A stretch of 64,000 bases of DNA from the NCBI GenBank assembly GCA_945868845.1, contig CAMBMS010000004.1, forward strand, positions 120,893-184,892, written 5' to 3'. The notes below the pieces were generated by a model that was not told the origin of the DNA, did no database searches, and saw nothing but the letters and a program-made list of their open reading frames with translations. The DNA is from Asaia bogorensis (lineage in GTDB: Bacteria; Pseudomonadota; Alphaproteobacteria; Acetobacterales; Acetobacteraceae). Of the stretch, positions 9,203-18,005 are shown piece after piece; positions within the stretch are counted from its first letter, which is position 1, and each line of letters starts with the position of its first letter. The translations under genes and the position numbers were made by a program.

Positions 9203-9266
9203 GCCGAAAGCACCCGCGGATGGATTCCTGCAGGTCGTCACAACCAGTATTCTGTTTATCTGCTGC

Positions 9267-9450
9267 TGACCTACCCCCTTCAGAGTGGTCCGTCGACTAT
9301 TTTAGTGTGGACCCCGAAGGGGAGGAAAATAAGCAAGAGGCACGGACCTGAGGAGCTTATCGGTAAGCTGCGCGAGGCCATCCACATCGGTCTACCCCTA
9401 TAGGAGACGCTGGCGGCGGCGCAGAGGCGCAACAGGAGATCCTTAGGTAG
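9267..9450 (+). mobile_element. Decayed left end of an IS3-family element (orfA start)
   Basis: TGACCTACCCCC at 9267 resembles the terminal repeat of IS3-family elements. Some 60 bp later, 9329-9379 reads ISKRHGPEELIGKLREA, the N-terminus of IS3 OrfA (usually MSKRH-PEE-I-KLREA). The start codon is ATA instead of ATG, and the frame decays after residue 17. No orfB follows. I see nothing else in 9203-9698; it is AT-richer than its surroundings around 9480-9580. Confidence 0.7.
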
Positions 9451-9698
9451 TTTGATCGGTGGTGAGTGACCTTTTTTCTGACTAGAATATTAACGACAGA
9501 AACACTTTGAGTATATTACTTATTGATTATCCCTCCAGTGCGGGTAACTGGACCGATTAATGAGCAGGAATTTCTTTAGATTCTTTGACTGGATCCGCGC
9601 CGCCCGGCCCAACCGCACCACCGGTAGGGAGCCATCCGCGATCCAGCGGCGGACACTACGCGGCCAAGGCCACGCCGCCCACCCATCCTGAAAAGATG

Positions 9699-10619
9699 CT
9701 ACGCCGACAACGCCGCCACGATCGCCTTGGTATTCGAACGCATCATCTCGATATAGGTGGCCGCCGGACCGTCGGGGGGCGACAGCGTATCGGCATATAG
9801 CATCCCGCCGATCTTCACCCCGGTTTCCCGCGCCAGTTGCTCCATCAGTCGTGGCGACACGCCCCGCTCCAGGAACACCGCGTCCAAGCGCTCCTTCTTG
9901 ATCTGCGCGACCAGCCGAGCGAAGTCCCGAGCCGAGGGCTCAGCATCCGTCGATATCCCCATTGTCGCTAGGAAGTCGACACCATACGCATCCGCATAGT
10001 AGCGGAACGCCTCATGCGAGGTGAGGATGCGGCGGCGGTCGCGCGGGATCGGCGCGATCATCGCCTTGATCTCAGCGTCCAGCGCGCCCAGCCGACTCAG
10101 ATAAGCCGTGGCCTGTTCGGCGTATGCCGCCTGGCCGGTCGGATCGGCTGCCATCAGCCCATCGCGGATATTGGCTACATATATTCGTACATTGGCGACA
10201 TCCTGCCAGCAATGTGGGTCGGGCTCGGCCTTGCCGTGCGCGTGGCCATGGTGCCCGTGACCGTCACCGGTCGACAGAACCTTGACTCCCTTGCTCGCCA
10301 CGACGCCGGTCCCCTTGAACCCAGCAGACACCGCCAGCCGCTCGGCCCATCCCTCCAACCCCAGCCCGTTGATCACGAACACGCGGGCGGTCGACACGCT
10401 CCGCGCCTCGGACGGGCGCGGCTGGAAATGATGCAGATCGATCCCGATCGGCGCCAGAGAGGTCACGGTGACGCGCCCCCCACCAACCGCCCGAGTAATA
10501 TCGGCCAGGATCGAGAAGCTGGCGAGGGCCGCCATCGGCGGTCCCACCTGCCCTTGGGCCAGCGCCGGCGTCGCCACCATGGCGGGCAGCGATGCCAGGA
10601 ATGTCCTACGTCCAAGCAT
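9699..10619 (-). CDS. ZnuA-like metal ABC transporter substrate-binding protein
   Basis: 306-aa periplasmic cluster 9 metal-binding lipocalin-independent protein (SBP_bac_9 / TroA fold). The N-terminus MLGRRTFLASLPAMVATPALAQ looks like a Tat or Sec signal. Metal-ligand positions fit ZnuA: His63/64 (IDLHHFQPRPS), His136 (DPHCWQD), His202 (TSHEAFRYY) and Asp near 277 (YADTLS). A His-rich loop HGHHGHAHG (about 121-129) is typical of zinc-specific members. It is 2 bp downstream of the outer-membrane gene in one unit. No znuB or znuC is adjacent, so the permease must be elsewhere. Manganese cannot be wholly excluded. Confidence 0.87.
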   Translation of the reverse strand: MLGRRTFLASLPAMVATPALAQGQVGPPMAALASFSILADITRAVGGGRVTVTSLAPIGIDLHHFQPRPSEARSVSTARVFVINGLGLEGWAERLAVSAGFKGTGVVASKGVKVLSTGDGHGHHGHAHGKAEPDPHCWQDVANVRIYVANIRDGLMAADPTGQAAYAEQATAYLSRLGALDAEIKAMIAPIPRDRRRILTSHEAFRYYADAYGVDFLATMGISTDAEPSARDFARLVAQIKKERLDAVFLERGVSPRLMEQLARETGVKIGGMLYADTLSPPDGPAATYIEMMRSNTKAIVAALSA

Positions 10620-10621
10620 GA

Positions 10622-11551
10622 TCAGAACTCCCAGCCCATCTTGATGCGGAACACATTCTGACTGAAATTCGTCAGGTCCAGGCTGCGCGGATCGTTGTTC
10701 TCATGGCCTGCCACCTGGGTGTTCCACGTCAGCGACAGCCACGCGCTTTCGGAGATGCGCCAATATGCGGTCGGACCGACATACAGCGCGTGTCCCACCT
10801 GCTTGCCGAAGGTCAGCCCGTCAAACGCGGTCAGATACCGTATTTCGCCCCCCAGGAAGAAGCCTTCGGTGACCCGCGCCGTCAGCGCCCCGGTAATGCC
10901 GCCAACCGAGCCTTCCTCGGCCACCGAGCCATCCGCCCAGGGGCGGAACCGCTCCATGTCCCACACCAGGTTGACCGCGCCCCACAGCCGATCCCGTACC
11001 AGCTCGGCGTCCATAATCAGCTTGTTTTCGGAGGCGAAGCCGAACCCGGCCTCCCCCGTCAACTCGTCGGCGATGGCGATCGAGGGCTCCAGGTGCAGCG
11101 TCAACCCGACCCCCTGCTGCGAGCGGTCGAGCCAGCGCCAACGCACCTCGCCGCCCAGGCTACGGAACCGCATCGCGTTGGTGTCGGGCAGGGCCGGGTT
11201 GTTCTTGATGTTCCAGTATCCGCCCAGCAGGCTGCCGGACACCGACAGGTTCTTCGCCGCGGCCCAGGACAGTTCCAGCTTGGTGTTCGCACCGGTGTAC
11301 CGGCCATCCCGCCGACCCGACCCGATTATGGTTTCCACGGCGACGCCGATCGCGCCTTCATGGTCGATATCGGAGCCGAGCGTGAAGCCGAAGAGGGATT
11401 CGGATTCAAGCGGATGGGCGTCCGCGGTCGCGACGGATGGGTTGCGCGCCGCCCTGGTTTCCACCCGGCCCTGGTCGAATGTCTGCGCGAGTGTCACGCC
11501 GGGCACGCAAAGCGCCGCCGCCAGAAGCCCCGCGCGAAAACCTGTCAGCAT
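10622..11551 (-). CDS. Outer-membrane beta-barrel protein of unknown function, linked to ZnuA
   Basis: 309 aa with a clear signal peptide (MLTGFRAGLLAAALCVPGVTLAQ). The rest alternates polar and aromatic residues in repeated amphipathic strands and ends in MGWEF, a C-terminal Phe of the kind recognised by the BAM complex. This indicates an outer-membrane barrel of about 12 strands. I do not recognise a named family. Being first in an operon with znuA and just behind a Zur-like palindrome suggests a role in zinc entry or retention at the outer membrane (inference). Confidence 0.75.
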   Translation of the reverse strand: MLTGFRAGLLAAALCVPGVTLAQTFDQGRVETRAARNPSVATADAHPLESESLFGFTLGSDIDHEGAIGVAVETIIGSGRRDGRYTGANTKLELSWAAAKNLSVSGSLLGGYWNIKNNPALPDTNAMRFRSLGGEVRWRWLDRSQQGVGLTLHLEPSIAIADELTGEAGFGFASENKLIMDAELVRDRLWGAVNLVWDMERFRPWADGSVAEEGSVGGITGALTARVTEGFFLGGEIRYLTAFDGLTFGKQVGHALYVGPTAYWRISESAWLSLTWNTQVAGHENNDPRSLDLTNFSQNVFRIKMGWEF

Positions 11552-11578
11552 TTGTATTCCCCATCTTCTTTCTAATTG

Positions 11579-11590
11579 AATGTTATAACA
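11579..11590. promoter_or_regulatory. Candidate Zur operator
   Basis: ATGTTATAACAT is a perfect 12-bp palindrome centred 33 bp upstream of the outer-membrane gene start. It fits the GTTATAnnATAAC-like core of proteobacterial Zur sites. Its position in front of a ZnuA operon makes zinc-dependent repression the natural reading. No Zur gene is in the window. Confidence 0.6.
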
Positions 11591-11689
11591 TATGATTTTT
11601 CAGCTGTCAGCAACCTTCCGACAGCTTGGGTGGCTTGAGGCAGGGAGGATTTCTGGCTCATCGTAAGGGTCCTTCCGATCCCACCTGCT

Positions 11690-11760
11690 ATGGCGCATGG
11701 GATCAGAGGAGCGACATTCTACAAGTGGAATGCCAAATACGGCGGTCTGGGTCGGTCAGA
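11690..11760 (+). mobile_element. Fragment of IS3-family OrfA (helix-turn-helix part)
   Basis: 11693-11749 reads AHGIRGATFYKWNAKYGGL, the conserved HTH end of IS3 OrfA (usually GVSE-TFYRWR-KYGGL). Decay begins right after. It has the same orientation and correct order relative to the OrfA N-terminus at 9329, but the zinc genes lie between them. The remainder of 11591-12082 shows no gene. Confidence 0.7.
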
Positions 11761-12082
11761 GGGGCAATGGCCTACGACGACCCTTGACTGTGGCGGCGCG
11801 CAACGGCGTGGACGGGGAAGGCCGGAGCAGGAAAATGACGCTCAACCAAACTAAAAAATACCGTCACGACAGGCGTGATGGAAACCCAGGGGTTTACTTT
11901 TAAGTGGAGGGAAATTGGGGTTCAGATCAGTGTTCCTTCGGGTTCAGGCTGTGTCTCAACAACCCAACTCTACCCAGGACCAGGGGCACGACCTGTGCCG
12001 CAATTTCCGCACTGACACTACACATGCGCTACCCGCGCCACAGCGACAATTCCAAATCGTATATATAACATATTGAATTTAT

Positions 12083-12157
12083 TGGAGCGGGCGGAGGGAT
12101 TCGAACCCTCGACCCCAACCTTGGCAAGGTTGTGCTCTACCCCTGAGCTACGCCCGC
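12083..12157 (-). tRNA. tRNA-Gly (GCC)
   Basis: Complete cloverleaf on the minus strand: acceptor GCGGGCG pairs with CGCCCGC, D-arm GCTCAGGGGTAGAGC, anticodon stem CAACC-TTGCCAA-GGTTG with anticodon GCC, and T-arm GAGGGTTCGAATCCCTC. The discriminator is U and CCA is encoded (12083-12085). Its 3' end points into the IS-containing accessory patch at 9.2-12.0 kb. Confidence 0.97.
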
Positions 12158-12323
12158 GCTCCTGTGATCTCGCTGGCAGCAAGGCGGCGGTTTCTAAAAG
12201 AGATTGTACCCGATTGCAAGCGGCCCAAGGCTGGGGCAGTTTGCGAGCGGCGCGTCGCGCGGCTTGCATCGCCGGGTCGTCGCCATATCTACGTGCCAGA
12301 CTCACAGTGGACAGACCAAACCC

Positions 12324-13256
12324 ATGCCCTCCGACGTTATTCTCGGCCAGACCCCCACCCCAGGCGCCGCCATGATCAGTGATGGCGACCAGCGCACCTT
12401 CATGAAGGACGTGGTGGAGGCATCGCGCGAAATTCCCATCATGGTGGATTTCTGGGCCACCTGGTGCGGCCCATGCAAGCAGCTGACACCCACCCTGGAA
12501 AAAGTGGTCACAGGCGCTGGCGGTCGCGTCAGGCTGGTGAAGATCGATATCGACAAGAACCAGCAGCTGGTGGCGCAACTGGCCCAGCTCGGCCTGCCGA
12601 TGCAGTCGGTGCCCACGGTCGCGGCCTTCTGGCAGGGCCAAGTCGCCGATCTGTTCCAGGGCGCATTGCCAGAATCGGAAGTGAAGAAATTCGTCGAGAA
12701 ACTACTGAAGCAGGCCGGCGGGTCCATGCCATCGGCCGATCTGCTGGCGGAGGCGAAGGCGGCACTGGAGCAGGGCGACGCGCAGCAGGCGGGCGAATTG
12801 TTCAGCGCGTTACTGCATGACGAGCCGGAAAATCCGGAGGCCTGGGCCGGGCTGATCCGCTCGCTGGTGACGCTGGGACAGGAAGACCAGGCCAAGCAAG
12901 CGCTGAGCCAGGTTCCTGCGAAGATCGCCGAACATGCGGAGATCGTAGCCTTGCGCAGTAGCCTCGCCCTAGCCGAGGAAGGTCGCGCAGCGCAGGCGCA
13001 GCTGGCCGACGTCCAGGCACGCCTCGTCGCCGATCCGGCCGATCACGCGGCGCGCTATGACCTCGCGACCGCCTTGAACGCCATGGGCCAGCGCGAGGAA
13101 GCCGCCGATGCCCTGCTGGACATCATCCGCCGCGCACGCAAATGGAACGAGGATGCGGCGCGGCTGCAATTACTGAAATTCTTCGAAGCCTGGGGGTTCG
13201 AGGATCCAGCCACGATGGCAGCGCGCCGCAAGCTCTCTGCGCTGCTGTTTAGTTAA
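12324..13256 (+). CDS. Thioredoxin-domain/TPR co-chaperone (CnoX/YbbN-like)
   Basis: 310 aa. An N-terminal thioredoxin fold with active site FWATWCGPCKQL (Cys48, Cys51) is joined to an all-helical TPR region (about 140-305; for example EQGDAQQAGELFSALLHDEPENPEAWAGL). This architecture is that of YbbN/CnoX, a redox-regulated chaperone that hands clients to GroEL/DnaK. I start at ATG 12324; a later ATG at 12372 is possible because the ribosome site is weak. The stop overlaps the next start (TAATG). Confidence 0.87.
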   Translation: MPSDVILGQTPTPGAAMISDGDQRTFMKDVVEASREIPIMVDFWATWCGPCKQLTPTLEKVVTGAGGRVRLVKIDIDKNQQLVAQLAQLGLPMQSVPTVAAFWQGQVADLFQGALPESEVKKFVEKLLKQAGGSMPSADLLAEAKAALEQGDAQQAGELFSALLHDEPENPEAWAGLIRSLVTLGQEDQAKQALSQVPAKIAEHAEIVALRSSLALAEEGRAAQAQLADVQARLVADPADHAARYDLATALNAMGQREEAADALLDIIRRARKWNEDAARLQLLKFFEAWGFEDPATMAARRKLSALLFS

Positions 13257-13921
13257 TGGCGGCATTTTACCCGCGCGTGGAAAACCTACCGGCAGAGATC
13301 GCTGTGTTTCCCCTGCCGGGTGCGCTGCTGCTGCCGCGCGGCAAATTACCGTTGAACATTTTCGAGCCGCGCTATCTGGCGATGACGGAGGATGCGCTAG
13401 GCAAGGGCCGCATGTTCGGCATGATCCAGCCCGATGTTGACCAGCCAGATGGCGCGATGGGCCCGGCCTTGTATCGCGTCGGCTGCCTGGGTCGGATGAG
13501 CTCGTTCAGCGAAACGGAGGATAGGCACTACTTGATAACCCTGCATGGCGTCGCGCGGTTTTCCATTGTCCGGGAATTGGAGATGTGCCGCGGCTATCGG
13601 CAGGTACGCGCGGATTTCTCCATGTTCGGCGCCGATCTTCAGCCACCGGATGCGGCGCTGGCGGATCGCGATGCCATCCAGGCGGCGCTACGGGATTATT
13701 TTACCCATACGGGGATCGATGCGAATTGGAACGCCATTCGCCGCTTGCCGGATAATATGCTTGTGGGCACCCTGGCGATGCTGTGCCCGTTTGCGCCGGT
13801 GGAAAAACAGGCTTTGCTGGAAGCGGCGACGGAAATCGAGCGCGCGGCAACATTGCTGGCGCTGCTGCGTATGGGATCGAGCGAGCCCGATCCGCCCGGC
13901 ACGCGGCGCATGCTAAGTTGA
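13256..13921 (+). CDS. LON substrate-binding domain protein
   Basis: 221-aa protein made only of the N-terminal domain of Lon protease, with no ATPase or protease part. It opens [33 protein letters not shown], the family signature. Such stand-alone LON domains are widespread in Alphaproteobacteria next to the YbbN-type gene. Their function is not established; a substrate adaptor role is often assumed. It is translationally coupled to the upstream gene. Confidence 0.88.
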   Translation: MAAFYPRVENLPAEIAVFPLPGALLLPRGKLPLNIFEPRYLAMTEDALGKGRMFGMIQPDVDQPDGAMGPALYRVGCLGRMSSFSETEDRHYLITLHGVARFSIVRELEMCRGYRQVRADFSMFGADLQPPDAALADRDAIQAALRDYFTHTGIDANWNAIRRLPDNMLVGTLAMLCPFAPVEKQALLEAATEIERAATLLALLRMGSSEPDPPGTRRMLS

Positions 13922-13928
13922 GGCATTC

Positions 13929-14126
13929 ATGAGCGAAATCACGCCACCGCCGGTCCCCGTCGATCCTCGATTGCTGGAAATCCTGGTTTGCCCGCTGACC
14001 AAGGGGCCGCTGGAATATGATCGCGCGGCTTGCGAGCTAATCAGCCGGCGCGCCGGGCTTGCCTATCCGATCCGGGACGGTATTCCGATCATGCTACCCG
14101 AGGAAGCGCGCAAGCTGGCGGATTGA
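13929..14126 (+). CDS. Trm112-family protein
   Basis: 65-aa small protein with [20 protein letters not shown] and [16 protein letters not shown], the two signatures of the Trm112/UPF0434 family. Eukaryotic Trm112 activates methyltransferases; bacterial members are short and poorly characterised. It sits between the LON-domain gene and the DUF971 gene, a common alphaproteobacterial order. Confidence 0.88.
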   Translation: MSEITPPPVPVDPRLLEILVCPLTKGPLEYDRAACELISRRAGLAYPIRDGIPIMLPEEARKLAD

Positions 14127-14130
14127 ACGC

Positions 14131-14478
14131 ATGCCAATACCGACGGAAATACGGCTGGACCGCGCTGTGCGCATCCTCGCTGTTACCTTCGATGACGGGG
14201 CACGATTTACTTTGCCACTGGAATATCTGCGCGTCGAAAGCCCGAGCGCAGAGGTCCAGGGCCATGGGCCGGGGGAAAAGCGCATTGTTGCCGGCAAGCG
14301 CGATGTTGGCGTGAGTCGAGTGGAACAGGTGGGCAATTACGCCGTGCTTCTCGTCTTCGACGATGGCCACGATACGGGGATTTTTTCGTGGGATTATCTG
14401 TATGCGCTGGGCCGTGAACAGGACGTGCGCTGGCAGGCCTATCTGGACGTCGTCGCGGCGCGCGGGTTAAGCCGGTAA
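14131..14478 (+). CDS. DUF971 domain protein
   Basis: 115 aa, starting MPIPTEIRLDRAVRILAVTFDDGARFTLPLEYLRVESPSAEVQGHG. This is the domain found at the N-terminus of gamma-butyrobetaine hydroxylase (GBBH-like N) and in small Fe-S-cluster-related proteins (ApbC-associated). The motif DDGHDTGIFSWDYLYALG is conserved. ATG 14131 lies 4 bp past the Trm112 stop. Its last 12 nt overlap tail-to-tail with the flavoprotein gene on the other strand. Confidence 0.85.
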   Translation: MPIPTEIRLDRAVRILAVTFDDGARFTLPLEYLRVESPSAEVQGHGPGEKRIVAGKRDVGVSRVEQVGNYAVLLVFDDGHDTGIFSWDYLYALGREQDVRWQAYLDVVAARGLSR

Positions 14479-15864
14479 GCGATCTTTATCCAGCGTCGCC
14501 AATTCGCCCACCGTGATCGGCTTGAACGGGGGGCGGATGCGGTACGTGCCGATTTCGGCCACCGGACGCCCGTGAATTTCCGCCATGAGCTCGGAAACGG
14601 CGGGGCCACAGACGCGGCCCTGGCAGGGACCCATGCCGGCGCGCAGGAAGGCTTTCGCCTGGTTCGGGCCTTGCGCACCCTGCCGTGCGGCGGCGCGGAT
14701 TTGTCCGGCGGTGATTTCCTCGCAGCGGCAGACGATGGTGGCGTCGGCGGGTCGCAGGATTTCGGTGGAGGGTGCGTATCGGCGGTCGAGAAACGCGCGC
14801 ACGGCAAGATGCGCGCATTGATCGGACATATCCTGGGTGGCGAGGCGATCGCGAGTGGCGGCATCGATGCGGCCTAGTCGATACAGGCCCTCCAGCGCCG
14901 CCAGCCGCCCCGCATGCTCCGCCGCGCGCGCGCCACCGATGAAACCGCCATCTCCGGCGATAAGGATGTTGTCTGTGCTGGTGTTGCCCCATGCGTCCAG
15001 CGTGGGGCGGAGGCAATACTGGGCCGCGTCCCATTCCATTGCGCAGCCCAGCGCGTTGGCGATGTGAGTAACCGGAATCACGCCGGCATGCAGGCCGATC
15101 GTATGTGCGGGTAGACGAATGGTTTTCCCGCCGTGACGGAATTGCACAGATTCCACCCTATCCACGCCTTCGATACGGATATCGGTGACATTGCGATAAA
15201 TCGGCACCCCGGCGCGCGCCAAGCGTTCGAACATGCGAAGGCCCTTAAGCAAATAGCGCCATCCCGCTCCACGTAGCGCGCGCGGCAACAGGGCGAGGGA
15301 TGCCATCCGATCCGCCTGCCGCGACGTATCCAGAATCACCAGGGCTGGTGCTCCGGCCGCTACATACTGCCAGGCCAGTAAATAAAGTAGCGGCCCCGTG
15401 CCGACCAGAATGACGCCACGGCTGATAATGGCCGCTGTCTTCAGCAGTATTTGCAAGGCCCCCGCCGTCATCACGCCGGGAAGGGTCCATCCAGGTACCG
15501 GCATTGGCCGTTCCATGGCGCCGGTGGCCAGGACCAATACATTGGCGGTGATCCGGTAAGATTGCCTGTGGCGTGAAAAGTAAATTTCTTTTTGCGGCGT
15601 GATATTCCATACTGCGCTGTCCGGAAGGTATTCGGCCGGGCTCGCGCGCAGGCGCCTGACGAGCATGGCGCCGCGCGCATAATCGGCCCCAAGAATGCGG
15701 AGTTTGGCGAGGGAAGAATCCTCGGTGGCGCGATAAATTTGTCCCCCCGGTCCGGGCTGTTCGTCTAACAGAACAGTGCGCGCGCCTTGTTCCGCCAGCA
15801 GGGTCGCGGATGCGAGGCCGCTGGGACCGGCGCCGATCACAGCGGCATCGTAGATCACGCTCAT
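14467..15864 (-). CDS. FAD/NAD(P)-binding alpha subunit of a three-subunit amino/imino-acid dehydrogenase
   Basis: 465 aa. N-terminal FAD motif VIGAGPSGLASATLLAEQG (residues about 9-27) and a second dinucleotide site near 160 (GVILVGTGPLLYLLAWQY). The C-terminal BFD-like [2Fe-2S] domain has Cys379 and Cys381 (CRCEE), Cys414 and Cys419 (PCQGRVC). This is the layout of opine oxidase OoxA, HcnB and the alpha subunit of D-hydroxyproline dehydrogenase. It is encoded with the 2Fe-2S gamma and FAD beta subunits with 4-nt and 17-nt overlaps, so the three very likely form one membrane-linked dye-type dehydrogenase. The substrate is not determined. Confidence 0.85.
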   Translation of the reverse strand: MSVIYDAAVIGAGPSGLASATLLAEQGARTVLLDEQPGPGGQIYRATEDSSLAKLRILGADYARGAMLVRRLRASPAEYLPDSAVWNITPQKEIYFSRHRQSYRITANVLVLATGAMERPMPVPGWTLPGVMTAGALQILLKTAAIISRGVILVGTGPLLYLLAWQYVAAGAPALVILDTSRQADRMASLALLPRALRGAGWRYLLKGLRMFERLARAGVPIYRNVTDIRIEGVDRVESVQFRHGGKTIRLPAHTIGLHAGVIPVTHIANALGCAMEWDAAQYCLRPTLDAWGNTSTDNILIAGDGGFIGGARAAEHAGRLAALEGLYRLGRIDAATRDRLATQDMSDQCAHLAVRAFLDRRYAPSTEILRPADATIVCRCEEITAGQIRAAARQGAQGPNQAKAFLRAGMGPCQGRVCGPAVSELMAEIHGRPVAEIGTYRIRPPFKPITVGELATLDKDRLPA

Positions 15865-16151
15865 GGGGCGGCCCGCGCGCCGCGCTGGCGAGTGATAATC
15901 ATGCCATCGCGCACCGAGGTAAGACAGGATTGGCGATTAGGAACACCGTCGATCTCCACCAGACAGTCAAAGCAGACGCCCATAAGACAGAAGGGCGCGC
16001 GTGATGTGCTACCTACGGGCGTGTCGCGCACGGCCAAAATACCGGCCGCGAGCAGGGCGGACGCAACGGACTCGCCTTCGGCAGCGATGATGTCCGTGCC
16101 CTCGAAGCGCATGCACAGGGTCGCGGCCTGCGGGTTAATGCGTAGGAACAT
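15861..16151 (-). CDS. [2Fe-2S] gamma subunit of the three-subunit dehydrogenase
   Basis: 96-aa ferredoxin-like protein. Cysteines at 55, 60, 63 and 76 (APFCLMGVCFDCLVEIDG...RQSC) form a plant-type [2Fe-2S] site. It resembles HcnA and the small subunits of opine and hydroxyproline dehydrogenases. ATG 16151 overlaps the beta-subunit stop by 17 nt, and its own stop overlaps the alpha start by 4 nt. Confidence 0.85.
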   Translation of the reverse strand: MFLRINPQAATLCMRFEGTDIIAAEGESVASALLAAGILAVRDTPVGSTSRAPFCLMGVCFDCLVEIDGVPNRQSCLTSVRDGMIITRQRGARAAP

Positions 16152-17241
16152 GAAACCGCCGTGCGCTGAAAGGAGAAAATTTGTCCGGCAGAACGCCCTG
16201 CATGATCGCGGGCGCCAATTCCAGCGCGTGCCCGCCGGCCAGGGTGACGCCGGAATGGCAGGTGGCAGCGAAGGCGCCGGGAAATTTTTCCGACTGATCA
16301 TAGATGGGAAATCCATCCGGCGACATGACGCGCAGCCCGGCCCAGGTACGCACGATCGTGGCATCGCGCAGGCCAGGAAAGGTACGCACCTGCCGCTGCA
16401 CGATATTTTGCAGTACCGGCACGCGGACCGACGTGTCAAAGCCGGCATCCTCTACACTGTCGCCCAGCATCACCGTACCTTCGACGGTCTGGCGCAGCTT
16501 GTGGGTGGCGTAATTCAAAAAGGGTTTCATCCGCTCTGTGATGACGATCTGCCCGCGCTCAGGCTTGACGGGAACACCCAGGCCAACCATCGGTGCCAGC
16601 GTGTACGAGCCGAGGCCGGCGGCGATGACCAATTTTTTACAGGTAAAAACTTCGGTGCCGGAGTGGACGGAGAAATCGTGCAATGCCGGCGCGATCGCAT
16701 CCACCGTCCGGCCAGGAAAATAGGCACCACCCAATGCCTGCAGAGATTGTTGTAGCGCGCGAAGTAAATAAAGTGGGTTGGCATGGCCATCGATCGGGCA
16801 GAAGGCGGCGCCGGTTACTTCATCGCCGATATGTGGTACCATGGCACGCACCTCTGCGCGGCTGATCATACGGGTGCCGATATTGCCGCTTTCATTATGC
16901 ATACGCCGAACAAAATTTTCGCGCTGTTCGTATTCCTCGTCACCGAGGCAGAAGGTAAGGCCCCCGGTTTGTTGCAGCCCCACGTCGATGCCGGTGCCCT
17001 CCGCCATCGCGCTGGCGAGTTGTGGCCAAAGCTCGGCGGAGCGGCGCGACCAATGCGCATAGGGCGGCATGCCGGCGCCTTTCGATTGCACCCAGACCAG
17101 GCCGAAATTGGCACGCGCCGCGCGGAAGGCGACATCACCTTGGTCCAGCAATGCCACCGACGCACCAAGTCGCGCGGCACCCCAGGCGATGGCGCCACCA
17201 ACCAGGCCGCCGCCGATGACGATAAGGTCATAGCCCATCAT
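16135..17241 (-). CDS. DadA-type FAD oxidoreductase, beta subunit of the three-subunit dehydrogenase
   Basis: 368 aa. FAD motif LIVIGGGLVGGAIAWGAARLGASVALLD at the N-terminus and the C-terminal FAD-binding segment (PDGFPIYDQ...GAFAATCHSGVTLA) typical of the glycine oxidase / sarcosine oxidase / OoxB / hydroxyproline dehydrogenase beta group. It should carry the amine-oxidising site. The start is ambiguous among GTG 17244, ATG 17241 and ATG 17238; 17241 gives a TGATG junction with the upstream SDR. Confidence 0.85.
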   Translation of the reverse strand: MMGYDLIVIGGGLVGGAIAWGAARLGASVALLDQGDVAFRAARANFGLVWVQSKGAGMPPYAHWSRRSAELWPQLASAMAEGTGIDVGLQQTGGLTFCLGDEEYEQRENFVRRMHNESGNIGTRMISRAEVRAMVPHIGDEVTGAAFCPIDGHANPLYLLRALQQSLQALGGAYFPGRTVDAIAPALHDFSVHSGTEVFTCKKLVIAAGLGSYTLAPMVGLGVPVKPERGQIVITERMKPFLNYATHKLRQTVEGTVMLGDSVEDAGFDTSVRVPVLQNIVQRQVRTFPGLRDATIVRTWAGLRVMSPDGFPIYDQSEKFPGAFAATCHSGVTLAGGHALELAPAIMQGVLPDKFSPFSARRFHVPTH

Positions 17242-17990
17242 CACCCCACCATCGTCAGCCCGCCCGATACGCTCAGCACCTGGGCGGTGATGTAGCTGGA
17301 GCGGTCGGAGGCAAAGAACATCACCGCTTCAGCGACTTCTTCCGGCTCGGCAATGCGGCGGAAGGGGATGGCCTTGGTCAGCGCATCCTTCATGCGGTCT
17401 GGCTGGCGCTGAAACAAAGGCGTGTTAGTGGGGCCGGGACAGACCACGTTGACGTTGACGCGGTGGCGCGCCATCTCGCGGGCGAGCGATTTAGAGAAGG
17501 CGATGATGCCGCCCTTGGCGCCGGCATAGACGGTTTCGCCCATACTGCCGACCCGGCCGGCATCGGAGGAGATACTGACGATCTTGCCGCCTCCGCCAGA
17601 TTCGATCATACCCTTCAGCACGTTGCGTGTCAGACGAATGGGTCCCATTAGGTTAATGGCGATCACCCGGTCCCACATTGTGGTTTCATTATCCATGAAC
17701 GGTTGGATAATATCCCATCCGGCAGCGTTGACCAGAGCATTGACGCGCCCGGCACGGGCCTGTACCGCGTCGGTAAAAGCGTCGATGGCTGACGGATCCG
17801 TGAGTTCGAGGGACAGAAATTCCATTTTATGACCGATGGCGACGGCGTCAGCCACCACCTGCGTGCCGCGTTCGACATCGACATCGCCGATAAAGACGCG
17901 CGCACCGTTGCGGGCGAGAAGAAGCGCGGTGGCTTTTCCAATACCCGACGCGCCGCCAGTGACGATGACATTCTTGTTCTGCATATCCAT
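17241..17990 (-). CDS. SDR dehydrogenase, BadH-like (2-hydroxycyclohexanecarboxyl-CoA dehydrogenase type)
   Basis: 249-aa short-chain dehydrogenase. NAD motif TGGASGIGKA (about 11-20), NAAG (about 88-91), catalytic YAGAK, and the C-terminal VSGGLTMVG, which is characteristic of BadH-type enzymes. BadH oxidises the 2-hydroxyacyl-CoA in alicyclic-acid beta-oxidation. It follows the ligase, acyl-CoA dehydrogenase and hydratase genes in order, which supports that step. A close paralogue lies in the divergent operon (22818-23549). The exact ring substrate is not known. Confidence 0.82.
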   Translation of the reverse strand: MDMQNKNVIVTGGASGIGKATALLLARNGARVFIGDVDVERGTQVVADAVAIGHKMEFLSLELTDPSAIDAFTDAVQARAGRVNALVNAAGWDIIQPFMDNETTMWDRVIAINLMGPIRLTRNVLKGMIESGGGGKIVSISSDAGRVGSMGETVYAGAKGGIIAFSKSLAREMARHRVNVNVVCPGPTNTPLFQRQPDRMKDALTKAIPFRRIAEPEEVAEAVMFFASDRSSYITAQVLSVSGGLTMVG

Positions 17991-18005
17991 GGCAGGGTCC
18001 TTAAC

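Noticed and set aside
10695..11579. Two long plus-strand frames (290 and 294 codons)
   Set aside because: Both lie opposite the outer-membrane barrel gene, which has a signal peptide, amphipathic strands and C-terminal Phe; the antisense products show no such features.
12083..12157. tRNA-Gly as attachment site of an integrated island
   Set aside because: I found no copy of the tRNA 3' end near 9.2 kb, and no integrase gene lies in the patch; only IS remnants are visible.
15787..16755. A 322-codon open frame on the plus strand
   Set aside because: It is antisense to the gamma and beta dehydrogenase subunits, whose frames carry clear cofactor motifs; its translation has no recognisable domain and reflects high-GC codon bias.
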